DNA of 64,000 nucleotides, from contig OY723237.1 in assembly GCA_963210315.1 (NCBI GenBank), positions 2,604,001 through 2,668,000 on the forward strand, written 5' to 3'. The notes beneath the pieces are model-generated. The model was given only the letters and a program-made list of their open reading frames with translations, was not told where the DNA came from and made no database searches. Of this stretch, positions 19,376 through 30,600 are shown piece by piece (the stretch's first letter is position 1; each line of letters starts with the position of its first letter). A program made the position numbers and the translations under genes. Source of the DNA: Rhynchopus euleeides (lineage: Eukaryota; Euglenozoa; Diplonemea; Diplonemida; Diplonemidae).

Positions 19376-22300
19376 ATGGACCGGGCTGCCACGAGGCTGC
19401 CGAGGGACGTGGACGATGAGGGCATGGACCAGGAAGAGGAGGGCGGTGCTGCTGAGATGCTCCGTCGTGACGACAGCACAGTGGTCAGCGTGAAGCAGGA
19501 GGTGTGGCGGCGGGCCGTCAGCGTGCACATGGTGATCGCCATGGTGTGCCTGTTGGGCGTTGTGCTGAGCGTCACGAGCTCGGAGATGCTGGGGACGACA
19601 GCGTGCGACATGGCTATCGATGACACGCGGCGCACCATGGACAACGCCACCAACGCCTTAGGGAAGTCCGCCACCGATTCGCTCGACAAGGTGTCGGGGG
19701 ATCTGCTGGGTGCCTCGCAGGTCGGCATGGCAGGCATGCTGCAGATGTTCCTCTCTGAGGGCCTGAAGGAGGCGAACGGCCTGCGCCACACCGTCACCAC
19801 CTTCCTGCAGGACGTGCCGAAGAACGAGTCGGAGTGGCTCTGGCACGGCGCCCCTGCGCTGTGGCACCAGTCCGTCACCCTGCTGGAGGACTCCCCCGTG
19901 CTGGCGTTGGGCACCTACACCGACACCATGGGGCTGCTCTACTTCATGTCGGGCGGGAAGCTTGCGCTCTACCTTCTCGACGACGCACGCCCCAACAACA
20001 GCTTTTTCGGCTACGCCTTGCCGGATGGGACGGGTCGGGAACAAGCCCGCATCCCAACGACGACAACTGCGGGCCGCCTGCGGACCACGAGCTTGGCAAA
20101 CACAACGTACCTGCCCTTCCAGCAGCTGAAGTTCAGTGGGCTCGTTCCCGTGGGCACTGGGGTGGGCATGGTGCTGGTTGAGAAATTCCGTGACAGGGCA
20201 GGCGTGCACCGCTACATTGCAGCCAGCATGTACATGCGCCTCTCGAAAATCCAGACGTACGTCACAGACATGGCGCAGACAGGGGAGGGGTCCGTCCCGC
20301 GGGTGTTCCTTGTCGTCGCCAGCTGCTGGCTTGCAGACGCCAAGCGTGCCCTGGGCCTGGAGCTGCAGGAGTACGACGAACAGACTGGGTACGCCACCGC
20401 CGTGTCGCACGGCGAATGCACGGAGGAGTTTATCGGAGTGAACACCATGACAGGCCGCACGGGCCCGCAGAACCGCATCGTCTCCGCCGTCAACGTGAGC
20501 GATCCCTACATCAGGGGCATCGCTGTGTCGCTTGATGGCGACTACGCCAGCTGCGTGGGGCGGCACCGCAGGGTCACCCTGACCATCAACGGCACCGACG
20601 AAGACCATTTTGTGGGTGCACAGCGCATCACCTTTGCGGACGCAGGGCTCGACTGGTGGGTGGTGATGTCTGTCGACGCGCTGTCCATCTTCGGAGAGGT
20701 CGACGCAAGCCGCGAAGCGGTCACCATGCAGATTGAGGAGGAGAAGGGGCGCGTGGCTGAAGACGTCAGAACCAACCGCAACATCGCACGGGGTATCGTC
20801 GTGGTCGTCGGGTTTGCGATCATCCTCGGCAGCTTCTACGTGTCGTACATTGTGGTGCGCCCCATCAAGGCGCTGCAGGAGAAGATGATGCGCGTGGCCA
20901 ACATGGAGCTGGCAGGCCTCGACCTGCAGGCGACATCCCTGTTCTACGAGGTGTACCGCATGCAGACAGACTTCCGCCGTATGGTGGAGAACCTGGTGGA
21001 GTTCCGCGCCTACGTCCCGCTGGCCGTGCTGGAGGGGTCGGGGGCTGGGGACAGCATGAAGCAGCGCACAGTGCCGCCACCCACAGGGAACGTGACTATC
21101 CTGTTCACCGACATCAAGGGCTCCACAGAGCTGTGGCGCCGCAGCCCGGCTGACATGAACACAGCCATGGAGACCCACAACGAGGAGATTCGTGCGGCCT
21201 GTGCCGACCACGGCGGGTATGAGGTGAAGACCATCGGCGACTCCTTCATGATCTCCTTCTCCTGCCCGGTGGCGGCGGCGCAGTGTGCGTTGGACATCCA
21301 GTCGCGTCTGCGCAAGCGGCGCTGGCCCTCGCCCCTGATGCTGCCGGAGGCAGGGCTGGTGGTGCGCATCGGGATCAACACCGGCCCCACCATCGCCGAG
21401 AAGAACCCTGTGACGGGGCGTGTGGACTACCGTGGCAGCACCGTCAATCTGGCCTCGCGTGTGGAGGGCAAGGCGCTGTCGGGCACCGTGTGTGTCACAT
21501 CCGATACCTTCGCGCAGATCAAGGGTGACCTGCAGCAGCTGGGCAGCCCTGCCGTGTCGAACCTGGGTGTGCAGGAGATCCGTGGGCTGGATGGTGGGTA
21601 CCTGCTCCACCTGATGGTGCCCAGCCACCTGAGCAAGCGCTTCAGTGATGCGGAGACCGACTGCGAGTGCCGGCAGGCGGAGGGGGCGCGGGTCAACTTC
21701 AGCGGCGTGCAGACCGACACAACGCCGTCTAGGTCCAGCAGGTCGAGCGGGTCCTCGCTCGAGAGCAACACCACCAAGCAGCGCAGGCAGGACCTGAAGG
21801 GGAAGACCGCTCTCCAGGTGACGCGTGGGGGTGTGACTGTCGCTGTCTGCCGCTTGGTATGTGCCGCCGTTGCCACTGCTTCTCGCCAGGGTTGGTGGGG
21901 GTTGTGATATGGTGTGGTGTGGCTTTCCTGGTGGGCAACGTGTCGGGCCGCCCCTACCCCGATACCATCCGCCCCCCCCACAGAATGAAAGCCGGAGTGA
22001 CGGGAAGACGTTCGACAACAGCAACATCATGGTGAGGTCTGCTGTGGAGGCCGCGCATGCCACGGGAGGCGTAGTGGGCAACGTGTCGGGCCGCACCCTC
22101 ACCGTGGTGTGGAACGCATCGAAGCGCTGCTCCATGCACAGCACCGCAGCACTCACCTTTGCGCAGGAGATGAAGAACCTGAAGTACATGCTGCAGGTCG
22201 GCCTCAGCACTGGCACCATGCTGCACGGCAATGTCGGAACACGTGCCAGCCGTTTCCCAACGGCCATCGGCCTGCCGCTCGATGCGGCTGAGGCAATGAC

Positions 22301-23126
22301 GGACCACGCGCGCATGTTCGGTGTGTACTGTCTCTACGCAGACTGCACGGCAGACAGCCGCCTGCAGTCGGAGGCGACTGTGCGCTCCTGCGTGCGTCTG
22401 GTGGACATCTGGCTCGAGGCCTCCCGCAAGCGCCAGGCCCGCATCTACGAGGTGTGTCTGGAGCGCCTGCAGAACGCCATCCAAGGCTGGGCAGGCGCCA
22501 TGACGAGCACCTCTACCGGCCCTCAACTGGACCTCGAGCGCCACACGCGTGTGACTGAGGCAGCCATGCGTGGGGGGGAAGGCCTCAACGAGCTGCGCCA
22601 GCTCGCCGCACAGGACCCCAGCGACAGGGTGCTTGAGGTATGCCCCTCTTCCCCACCCGTGCCTTGCCGCGTTGCGGTGTGGTCTTCTGTTCCCTGCATG
22701 GTCATAGAGATGTCTGCCGCACGCACGAATCGCTTGCGGAGCACATGAGGTTGAGTGTCACTGCGATCTGCGCTGTTTTGTTTATCGTGTTCGCATTGAT
22801 CCACAACACACCATCCCCCTTCCTCAGCGCGTGCTGGAGATGATCACCTATTCCAAGCCGACGGCGGGCTACCGGTGCCAGGTCTTGTTTACCAAAGTGC
22901 CGGTTGCAGCTGACTACGAGTCTATCGGTGGGTGTGTCGTCGCCTCGAAGTGATGAGTGATGTGTGCCACACTGGCCAGGAATGGGCTGCAGTGCCGTGT
23001 AACAGCTGCGCAGCCTGTTCTTTCTTTCTCTTCCTTCATCCCCGAGGGTGTGTTGCGTGCTTTCCCTTGACGCCTACCGACCCCCAAGCAGCGGTGCCGC
23101 TGGCCCATGTGGCCTCGGCGAACTAA
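19376..23126 (+). CDS. receptor-type adenylyl cyclase (copy A), 4 exons
   Basis: Membrane sensor enzyme making cAMP from ATP. Exons: 19376-21817 (or 21856; both donors keep phase 0), 21984-22637, 22828-22927, 23092-23126, with GT-AG introns of 127-191 bp. Start at 19376 (MDRAATRLPRDV); the frame extends upstream but only as proline-rich non-coding sequence. Residues ~48-67 form a first membrane segment, ~70-470 an extracytoplasmic sensor region (Cache-like by layout), ~473-494 a second membrane segment followed by a HAMP-like linker. Then a class III cyclase domain: metal-binding Asp579 (ILFTDIKGS) and Asp622 (KTIGDSFM), adenine-selecting Lys618 and Asp684 (VDYRG), transition-state Asn691 and Arg695 (NLASR). 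Exon 2 encodes a second cyclase-like half (VGLSTGTMLHGNVGTR) without the metal Asp. The full catalytic set in the first domain suggests it works as a homodimer. Confidence 0.85.
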
Positions 23127-23242
23127 ATGGCGCAGCTACGTGGTCAACAAATCAAACAACCAGGAAGTATTTTTCTGGCAGCCCATGCTCCGACATCATT
23201 ACACACAAATCATACAGAACAATGTTTTCATCCCGGGGCAGT

Positions 23243-24661
23243 CGAAATCCACGACGACACCCACGTTCGAAATACATTCATACCGGCAGCCTATACGCAA
23301 TAACAGGCCTGATGTCCGTGACTGCCCACACGAGCGAGTTGTACTGGGCACGGCGAGACCAAGAAACAGATCGCGCTGTGGTTTTGTGTCTAATTCCACT
23401 GCACCCCGCCTCCCTGCTAACATCCCTCCACGACTGTTGATCTTTCCTCTTGTTGTTGTGATGCGATGTGTCAGTGTGTGGCCTGCATAGCGGCCCCAGC
23501 TCTGGGGTGTGTGGGGGCCGTGTGCGGATCAACGACTTGCCCAAGGGCTGGGTGTGCGCTTTCTGTCCACGCCAAGTGGATACTACAGCGCCAGCCTTCG
23601 CCCACTCATTACCAGGATCTTGTACCACCAATTGCCCTTTGTCAAAGCCTGACCGCTCGTGCTTTCATTTTCTCTTTCCTTTTTCCGAACCGGTCGATCA
23701 TTTTACACGTCGTACGTTTCATAATTTTATATATTGTCTTGATGGGGGACCGTCGTCCGAAGGTTCAGAAAAGTGCGTCGCCCTTCCAAAATATGGCGCC
23801 GCACTTGACACTTGACGCAGAGAAGTGCCTGAGGATGTCCTCCACCACAGTGCGCGGTTTCTTTTTCGGTTTTGTTGACTTCCTGTTGGTGTTTCCAAGG
23901 AGCCCTTTTGTTCCGGATGGGTCTCCTGAGGTGGTGCCACACACTAGGTTGTTTTGCGGCAGGGTTGCTGAACGCAGCCGACACGATCCATGCCGTGGGC
24001 AACACATTCTGTGTTTGTGGCGTCCCATCTCAACAAACTCTTGTACCAGGCCCCAGTCCCTGCCATGCGCTTGTTTCCGACACTTGCCCTTGGTGTGAAC
24101 AATTGTATTGTGGACGAAACTAAAAGAGTGGGTCGGGACCGGGCCATTTCCCCTCTACACTCTGTGCTCCCAGGCTGCTCCAGACGACCAGAAGGCGGCA
24201 GCCGAAGGTCGGCAACCAAGCCAAGGAGACACCGCACGACACCCACCCACCCCGGTATCATTCCATCACCTTTTTTGCGATCTCCCCGTTGACTTTTGTG
24301 CTGCTGGCCCTCCTCCCCAGACGACAATCAAGGCGGCGTTGCAACAATGAACTTTGCAACAATGAGAAATGTGATGCACTGTCGTAGCCACTTGCCCCCT
24401 GAACGAAAAGACCAAAGGGGGCGAAAGGTGGCACCATCCCTCACACCTGACACCCCTCCCTTCCTTAAAATGGTTCGAAGCGGCGACGCTTCCGCACGTG
24501 TGTGGTAGGTCGTGCCCAGTGGAGGTATTCCAAAAGAAGGGAATGCCACGGTGGGTCGTGCCTTGTGCTTGCGGAGCACGGTAGTCATCGTTAAGTGATC
24601 ACCTGTATCGCTTTCGGCACCGTGACGAGGGAGCGTGTTTCAATAATAAACCCCCCCCCTG
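23243..24661. other. unique spacer, no convincing gene
   Basis: This is the flank of copy A, not present after copy B. Two weak frames: plus 23468-23815 with CGGRVRINDLPKGWVCAFC, and minus 23765-24028 ending in a basic tail (RKSTKPKKKPRTVVEDIL). Neither matches a family I know. They may be exons of an unrecognised gene or transposon debris. Confidence 0.3.
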
Positions 24662-24735
24662 TATAATGTTAAATAACGCGTAATATTAAATAGCGCATAA
24701 TATTAAATATGACGCATAATATTGAATATAACGCA
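24662..24735. repeat. AT-rich 17-mer direct repeats
   Basis: Four to five imperfect copies of a CGCATAATATTAAATA-type unit immediately left of the TA target of the next element. It is related to the repeats at 7817-7867 and 31776-31830. Confidence 0.65.
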
Positions 24736-24737
24736 TA

Positions 24738-26039
24738 CCTACCACCCCCCCGTGTATATGTCACCCCCCAAAAGGGGTGTGTTTATGTCACCCCCCCAGG
24801 GCTGCTGGGGGGGTGACATAAACACACCTTTTGGGGGGTGGGGTGTCGTGGGCACTCTTACAGGCTGAGACGACGTGTTGGTCAAGATTTTGGGGAGTAA
24901 ATGGCCTCATCACGGTGGCCAGGACTGGGACCTCCCATGTGGGATATCCCAATGGGGTATCCCACACGGGTGATGGTCACTATCCCACAGGGGAGGGCAC
25001 GTGTTCCCCCCTGGGAGAACGTACGGTACCGACCTTGTCCATGGGAGACCCGATTGGGTCACGTAGGTTCTCCCAGGGGACATCCTGTCCTCCCATGCGA
25101 CATCCCATGGGACGGATGGGATATCCCTGGTGTTCGTATTGCAGCTTGGGTTAGCGTGCTGGCATCGCAGCAGTGTCCCCTCGAGTCCACTCAGTGAGAA
25201 CCGATCCCGCTCTCCTACTCCTGCTCTACGTGATACCACACATCGCTCTCCTCCTCGTTGCGCTGGAAAGGAGGGGTGACACACACACACACACTGGAAG
25301 CCGGGGATTGCCTGCTGATACTGAGACGCAATCTTCGCGACGACGCGTTGAAGAGAGCGCGGAATAGCCGCCGAACGAAAGATGGAGGGAGAGGGGATGC
25401 AGCGGGTGCGCTTTGGAACCGCACGTATCACCTGCTTCCGGAGGAAACGGGAACGAGAAGGACAGACAGTACGTGTCTTGCGCTCCAGAAAGACCCAACG
25501 CAGGCTCTTCAACACGGGCAATGCGGGGTCTCTTCAACTTCGGTGCCACCTGCTCGCCAACGCTGTGTTGCAGGTTGCTTCACGTGTCAGATGGGTGACC
25601 CAGCACTTCTCCTGCAGCGCAAGCATTTCAACATATTGCCCAACGACGACCCATCCAAAGTGAGAGTACGCGGTGCTCCTCCTCGGTTACTCTCGGTGAT
25701 GCGCTGTCCGTGCCATTCATGTAGGTTGTCCGGACGGACACGCATGTGAGCTTGAAGTGTTTGTCTCGCAATAACGGGACACCATGCCCTGTCTCCTCCT
25801 CCCCTTCCACCGGGGATGACATCCAGTTCTGCCTGTCCTCCCGACAGGCCAACCTGGAGTGCCAAGAGACGCCCCCCGAGCGTCTCTTGGCACTCCAGAT
25901 TGGCCTGTGAGAGGGCTGAGGTGTGTGCGCGTGTGCGTATAGGGCCTCAAAGGCAACCACCCTAAAAAGGTGTGTTTATGTCACCCCCCTCCCGATTTTT
26001 GCACCTGGGGGGGGTGACATATACACGGGGGGTGGTAGG
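24738..26039. mobile_element. 1.3-kb TA-flanked inverted-repeat element
   Basis: Inverted ends CCTACCACCCCCC(C)GTGT followed by ATATGTCACCCCCC, with TA at 24736-24737 and 26040-26041. Subterminal copies of GTGTGTTTATGTCACCCCCC occur in both orientations. The interior holds palindromic GGGATATCCC motifs (24940-25130), GC-rich sequence without a recognised protein, and a ~30-bp-stem hairpin at 25844-25907. It shares its terminal core with the MITE at 7870-8232 and is probably non-autonomous. Confidence 0.8.
25844..25907. repeat. near-perfect hairpin, ~29-bp stem
   Basis: ACAGGCCAACCTGGAGTGCC continues AAGAGACGC, then a short C-rich loop, then the complement ending TTGGCCTGT, with a single mismatch region. 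It lies inside the 1.3-kb element. It could be a nested foldback or a small-RNA hairpin. Confidence 0.6.
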
Positions 26040-26065
26040 TAATATTAAATAACTCGTAATATTAA

Positions 26066-27204
26066 CCCTTTAGACATCGGGGGGGTACGATTTAGAAGGC
26101 CCAAAAACCGGAATTCTGGCCACTTTGCCCAGTAAGCAATTTTCTACTACACCAAAATCGGAATTTTTTTTCATGGTGAAACGCGTTGTTTCAGAACGAT
26201 CCGAGAATCGACTTTTTTTTGTGAAAAAAAGTATATTTTTTCCCACGGCAGGCGACTCCCAATGACCACCCAAAATGGTTTTGGCTGATTTTCGGGCCCA
26301 GCCACGTGGCCAAACCGGACCCCCAGATTCGGGAAAAAAATCCGAAAAATGTGTTTTTCGGGCAGAACGAGGACAGCGCAGTTCACGATGCCGAGACTTG
26401 GTGAAAAAGTCAAAAAATCTCGATTTTTGCCTGCTGATCCAATTTTTGGGTGAAAACGGTGAAAAATGCAGGGTTTGTGGGGTCAGGTCACCAGACTCAG
26501 ACGCACCCTTCGGGCAGTTTTGGGGCGTATCTTTCCAGAAATGCGTTTTTAGGGGGCCTGGGGGTGTTTCGAGGCCATTTCTGTGACCACAGGTGCAGGA
26601 CCCTCGGGTGGCCAGAAACCACCAAAAACCGAAAAATAGGTGGGTCCGAAATTTGGTTTCGGCCGGAAAAAATTTCAAATTTGGATTTTTTTCAGAATTT
26701 TTTCTGTCGTGAAATGCGCTGTTCTCGCCGTTTCCGAGAACATATTTTTCCCGAAAAAAAAATTTTTTTCCGGGTCACCACAATTTGAAGTGCCGGGCAG
26801 GCAGTGCCGACAATGTTCTTTCGCCGGCAACTGCATTTTTTCCGGAAAAATGTGTGTTCTTTGCGAGAATACGACGCGTTGCGTTCGGAACAGTTCACCA
26901 TAAAAAAAAATCTTGAAAAAGTCGTAGTAGAAGACACTTTGCCCAGGTAATAACCCAAAGTGCCCAGATCCCAAAAAAATCCCGATTTCCGGAAATTTCC
27001 GTTTTTTCCAAGTTTCGCACTCGCAACAAACATTTGCCCTTTGGCGTGCCCATTTTTGTCTCCGGCGTTCGTGGAAAGAACTGCGACATCCGAGTTCACC
27101 ATAAAAAAAATCGGGCAAAAATTCCGAGTAGAAAGTGCCTGAGTGCCAGTGGCCAAAAAAATCTGAGTTATCTACACATATATGTGTAGATAACTCCTAA
27201 AGGG
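26066..27204. mobile_element. TTAA-flanked (piggyBac-type) non-autonomous element, full copy
   Basis: Begins CCCTTTAG after TTAA (26062-26065) and ends CTAAAGGG. Removing the pogo insertion and one TA from the right side restores TTAA (T27205, T27206, A27207, A31599). CCC...GGG ends with TTAA targets are the hallmark of piggyBac-superfamily elements. No ORF of note in 1,139 bp. Confidence 0.75.
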
Positions 27205-27671
27205 TTACAGGGGGGGGTCAAATAAACGTACTTAGTACTACTATTCGGCGAACGCGCGGGCCTAAATCGACCTCGCCAGAAAATTAATAAATAGTTTGCG
27301 AGCGAATAGACGTACTTAGTACGTCTATTCAACTTTTCCTAAAAACGCTGTTTGCAGGGGCTCTGCGGGGCTGTTTGGTCCACCAGGGGCGCGCTGGTCA
27401 CTGCTGTCGTCCGTCTCTCACTTCTTCTGCCTTCCGGTCGAGTATCCGCTCTGTTCTCGTCCTACCACTCGCCCCTCATTTGGTTTCGTACCGTTTTGAT
27501 TTGTATTGCCCCCCCCCCCTCTGGTGCCCCCCCTGGTTGACATTCTTGTTGAGTTAGTGAAAGCATACACAGTTCATCAGAGCTGTCAGCTTCACTGTCG
27601 GTGGTTGGTTGGTGCGTTGGTGCTTAAAAAAAAGATGTGAAAAAGACAAGCCACAACCAGCACGCCCCAAC

Positions 27672-30600
27672 TTACTTCTTCTTCAAGTTCTTGGGCTTGT
27701 TGGGGCAAGTCTGCATGTTGTGCCCAGGCTTCCTACACCCTTTGCAGAGCCTGCGGTGTTTGTTGGGAGTCTGGGTGGTCGGGGACGCTGCGCGCTTCTT
27801 TTGGGAGGACTGGGAGGACTGGGAAGGCTGTGTCTGTGTGAGAGAGTTCACACGAACCGGCTTCGCCCATGCCAAGATGCTTGACTGTTGGGTTGGCTGA
27901 GACACAACTTTCTTTTGGGTGGACTGCTTCTCTGTGCTCTCTTTTGCCTTCCCGTCCAACCCAGGTTCAAGGTCCGCACCACCAGCCTCAGGGGATGTTT
28001 CTGTGCTTGGTGCGAAGGTGAGGTCCGGACAAAGGGAGCTCTTCACGAACCCGTCCTCCTCACCCGACACCTTCAGCACGTACCCCATATCCCGCAAGCG
28101 CTCGGCTACCACCTCCCCCCTCACACTTTCCACCGACTTTCCCCAAACAGCTCCAACAGAGGTGCACATGGCCTCGCGGTACCACCTCTCTGTGAAGCGA
28201 CAATCCTGGCGAAAACCTTCGGCTGTTGATTTCTTTATCTCGAGACGGGCTTTGTCCTTGAGCCCTTCCAGGTGAGTGTGGAAGGCAGCCTTGAATGGTG
28301 CAAATGCATGCACATCAAGGTACTGCACTGTTCCTGTCAACCCACCTGGAATGACCGCTGACTTCGCCCCCGTCTTCCTGTGCAAGTACGCAACATTTTT
28401 TGGTGCAATGTGTGTTGTCGCCGAGTCATAAATGACAAGCACGTTTTTGTTTTTGCAAATGGGGGCCAAGACGCTGTCAATCCACCACCGCCACTCGGCT
28501 TCTTTGACCCAGCCGGTTTTCTGGAAAGTACAGTTAACCCCCGAGTCTTTGTGAATCTGATGCTCCTCCTTCTTTATCCTCTCGCCCGCACCTTTAAAAA
28601 CGATCGACTGCTTTGTCGCAAGAATGGTCTTGTCTTTCACACTGAACGTGACAGCACCAATCAACGTGGCAAATCTATTTTTGCCAGCATCGGTATCGAC
28701 CATGATGTTGGTGTCAGTGGTGTAGCACAACAGTTTGTCCCTGCGGGTAGAGCTCTTGTACAAGGCAGACTCATCCACATTCACAACCAGGTCAAAAGTA
28801 CCAAAGGGGTTGTGCAGCAGCTCGGACCCGATGGAGAGGCGTCTGATGGTGGACCAGAAGCTGTGCAACTGGACCCGGGCTTTTTCAAGAGAAAGCTTGG
28901 CAATGCGCGAAGTACGAAATTGAAACTTGTTTCTCCTGGCCCAACCGCCAATCCACTCCACCGAAGCCTGGAAGCCTTTCGGGAAGGGAACAAAGGACAT
29001 GGCAAGCTCCTTGATTTTGCGGCGCGTCGTTGGCAAGTCGTTCTTCCGCCGTTCTCCCACTTCTTTAAGCACGTGGGCCTCCACCTCAGGAAAGAAACAC
29101 GACCTCCCCCCCCCCGCCTTTCTTTTGGCATGTGTTTTTCCATCATTTGCTGGGAGGCTCTTCATCGCCTTATCCTTGGGAAAGTCTCTCTTCCAACGAG
29201 TTGCCGTTGTCGAACACTGGTCCCGGTTCACTTGGATAGGAGGGTTACCAGGAGGAGTAGGAGGAGCAAAAAGGTAAGCACGCATGGTCTCCATCACCGG
29301 GAGCCCAGCCCACAACAAGGAGGCTACAGCCTGCTTGTAGTGGGACGTGTAGCAGGCCCGGCGGGTTGTATCCCCAACCTTTGAAGGGGCCCTGCAGTGC
29401 TTAATTTCCCCCCCCAAAAACTCCTTTAGGTTTTCAACCGAGAGCACAATATCCGGGGAAGGGGTCTCCCCCTTCGTTGCACTCTCGGTATCCCCACCCG
29501 TGTTCCCTTCCCCACCCGTGTTCCCTTCCTCCCTTCCCTCCCCACTGTCCCCACTCCCGTCATCAGAGCCGTTCTTTTCGAGTTCTTCGAGAACAGAGAC
29601 TTTTTCGATGTCGTCGTCGTCGTCGTCGTCGCAGGTGCTCTCAGAGCTGCCATTCGATCCAGCGCCGCCCTCTGAGTCAGCGTCATCGTTCTCTGAGGTA
29701 GTGTCGTCGTTCGGTCCAGCGTCGTCGTTGCTCGCAGAAACCACAATCGCGCACGCGGTCTCCGCAGCCAACAGCTCCCGAAGATCACGGAGCACAGATT
29801 TGAGATCGTCTTTGGAGGGTGCCTGGCGTTCTTGGACCTCCCGCTCGATATCAGCAGCTGAAGACAGCTGATGAATCCGTGTGGGGAAAAAGTGTGTTGC
29901 ATGCCGGACGGCCTGAATCCCACACGACCACGCGTCCTTCTGCATCCCACTCAACACCACACGGACAGTGCTGAACTTCTGCTCGAGGCTCTTGGCGAGT
30001 GGAGAACCGTGAATGATCGCGTGGTCGTCAATCACGATACACTCATCCTCCCGGAAAGCACAAAAGACCCAGTGGAGGCCTGTGTTGTTGTGTGTGTTCA
30101 CCACACAACCCTGCCACTCCGATTTTGTCTCCCAGAACGCCACACCCTGGGGACTAGCTGGATAGCGCTTCATCCCTTTTGTGATGCTCTCGAACTGGCA
30201 GTACTCAAAAAAACGAGTACCGTCCGGGTTTTTCACCGGATCATACCGGGGGTTGGCGACACGGGACACTGCTTCTACACCAGCGGGCTGCAGGTAGTGA
30301 ACCAGCAGGTTCCCCACGTCGCTCGTCGTCAGCCAGTACCCCACCTTGACATTCTTTGAGGAATGCCCTTTTAAAAACTCGGCCCTTTTGGGGCCGCCTC
30401 CGTGCGCTTCCGTCGGCTGTGCCTCACACCCACCCCGAAGGACTGGAATGGGTTTGGCTTGTGTCTTCGGCGCGGAGCAGTCGGTTGAAGGTTTGGCTTG
30501 TGTCTTCAGCGTGGAGCAGTCGATTGAAGGTTCGGCTTGTGTCTTCGGCGCGGAGCAGTCGGTTGAAGGTTTAGCTTGTGTCTTCGGCGCGGAGCAGTCG

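Larger units (their letters stand above)
3506..23242 (+). repeat. segmental duplication, copy A
   Basis: Colinear with 26221-38520. The left junction is shared from GTGAAAAAAAGTATA and the right end is shared up to CATCCCGGGGCAGT. In the cyclase gene a constant offset of 15,278 bp relates the copies, with one missense difference noted. Length differences come from a hAT insertion, two MITEs, a 1.53-kb tandem duplication and a ~170-bp segment (about 7310-7480) in A only, and ~1.88 kb of pogo ORF missing from A. Confidence 0.9.

Noticed and set aside
19658..22315. 885-codon minus-strand frame opposite the cyclase gene (also 34936-37593)
   Set aside because: It lies antisense to a well-supported cyclase exon with G/C-rich third positions, is His/Arg/Pro-rich, crosses an intron of the real gene, and has no domain. 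Its length equalling the hAT transposase is coincidence.
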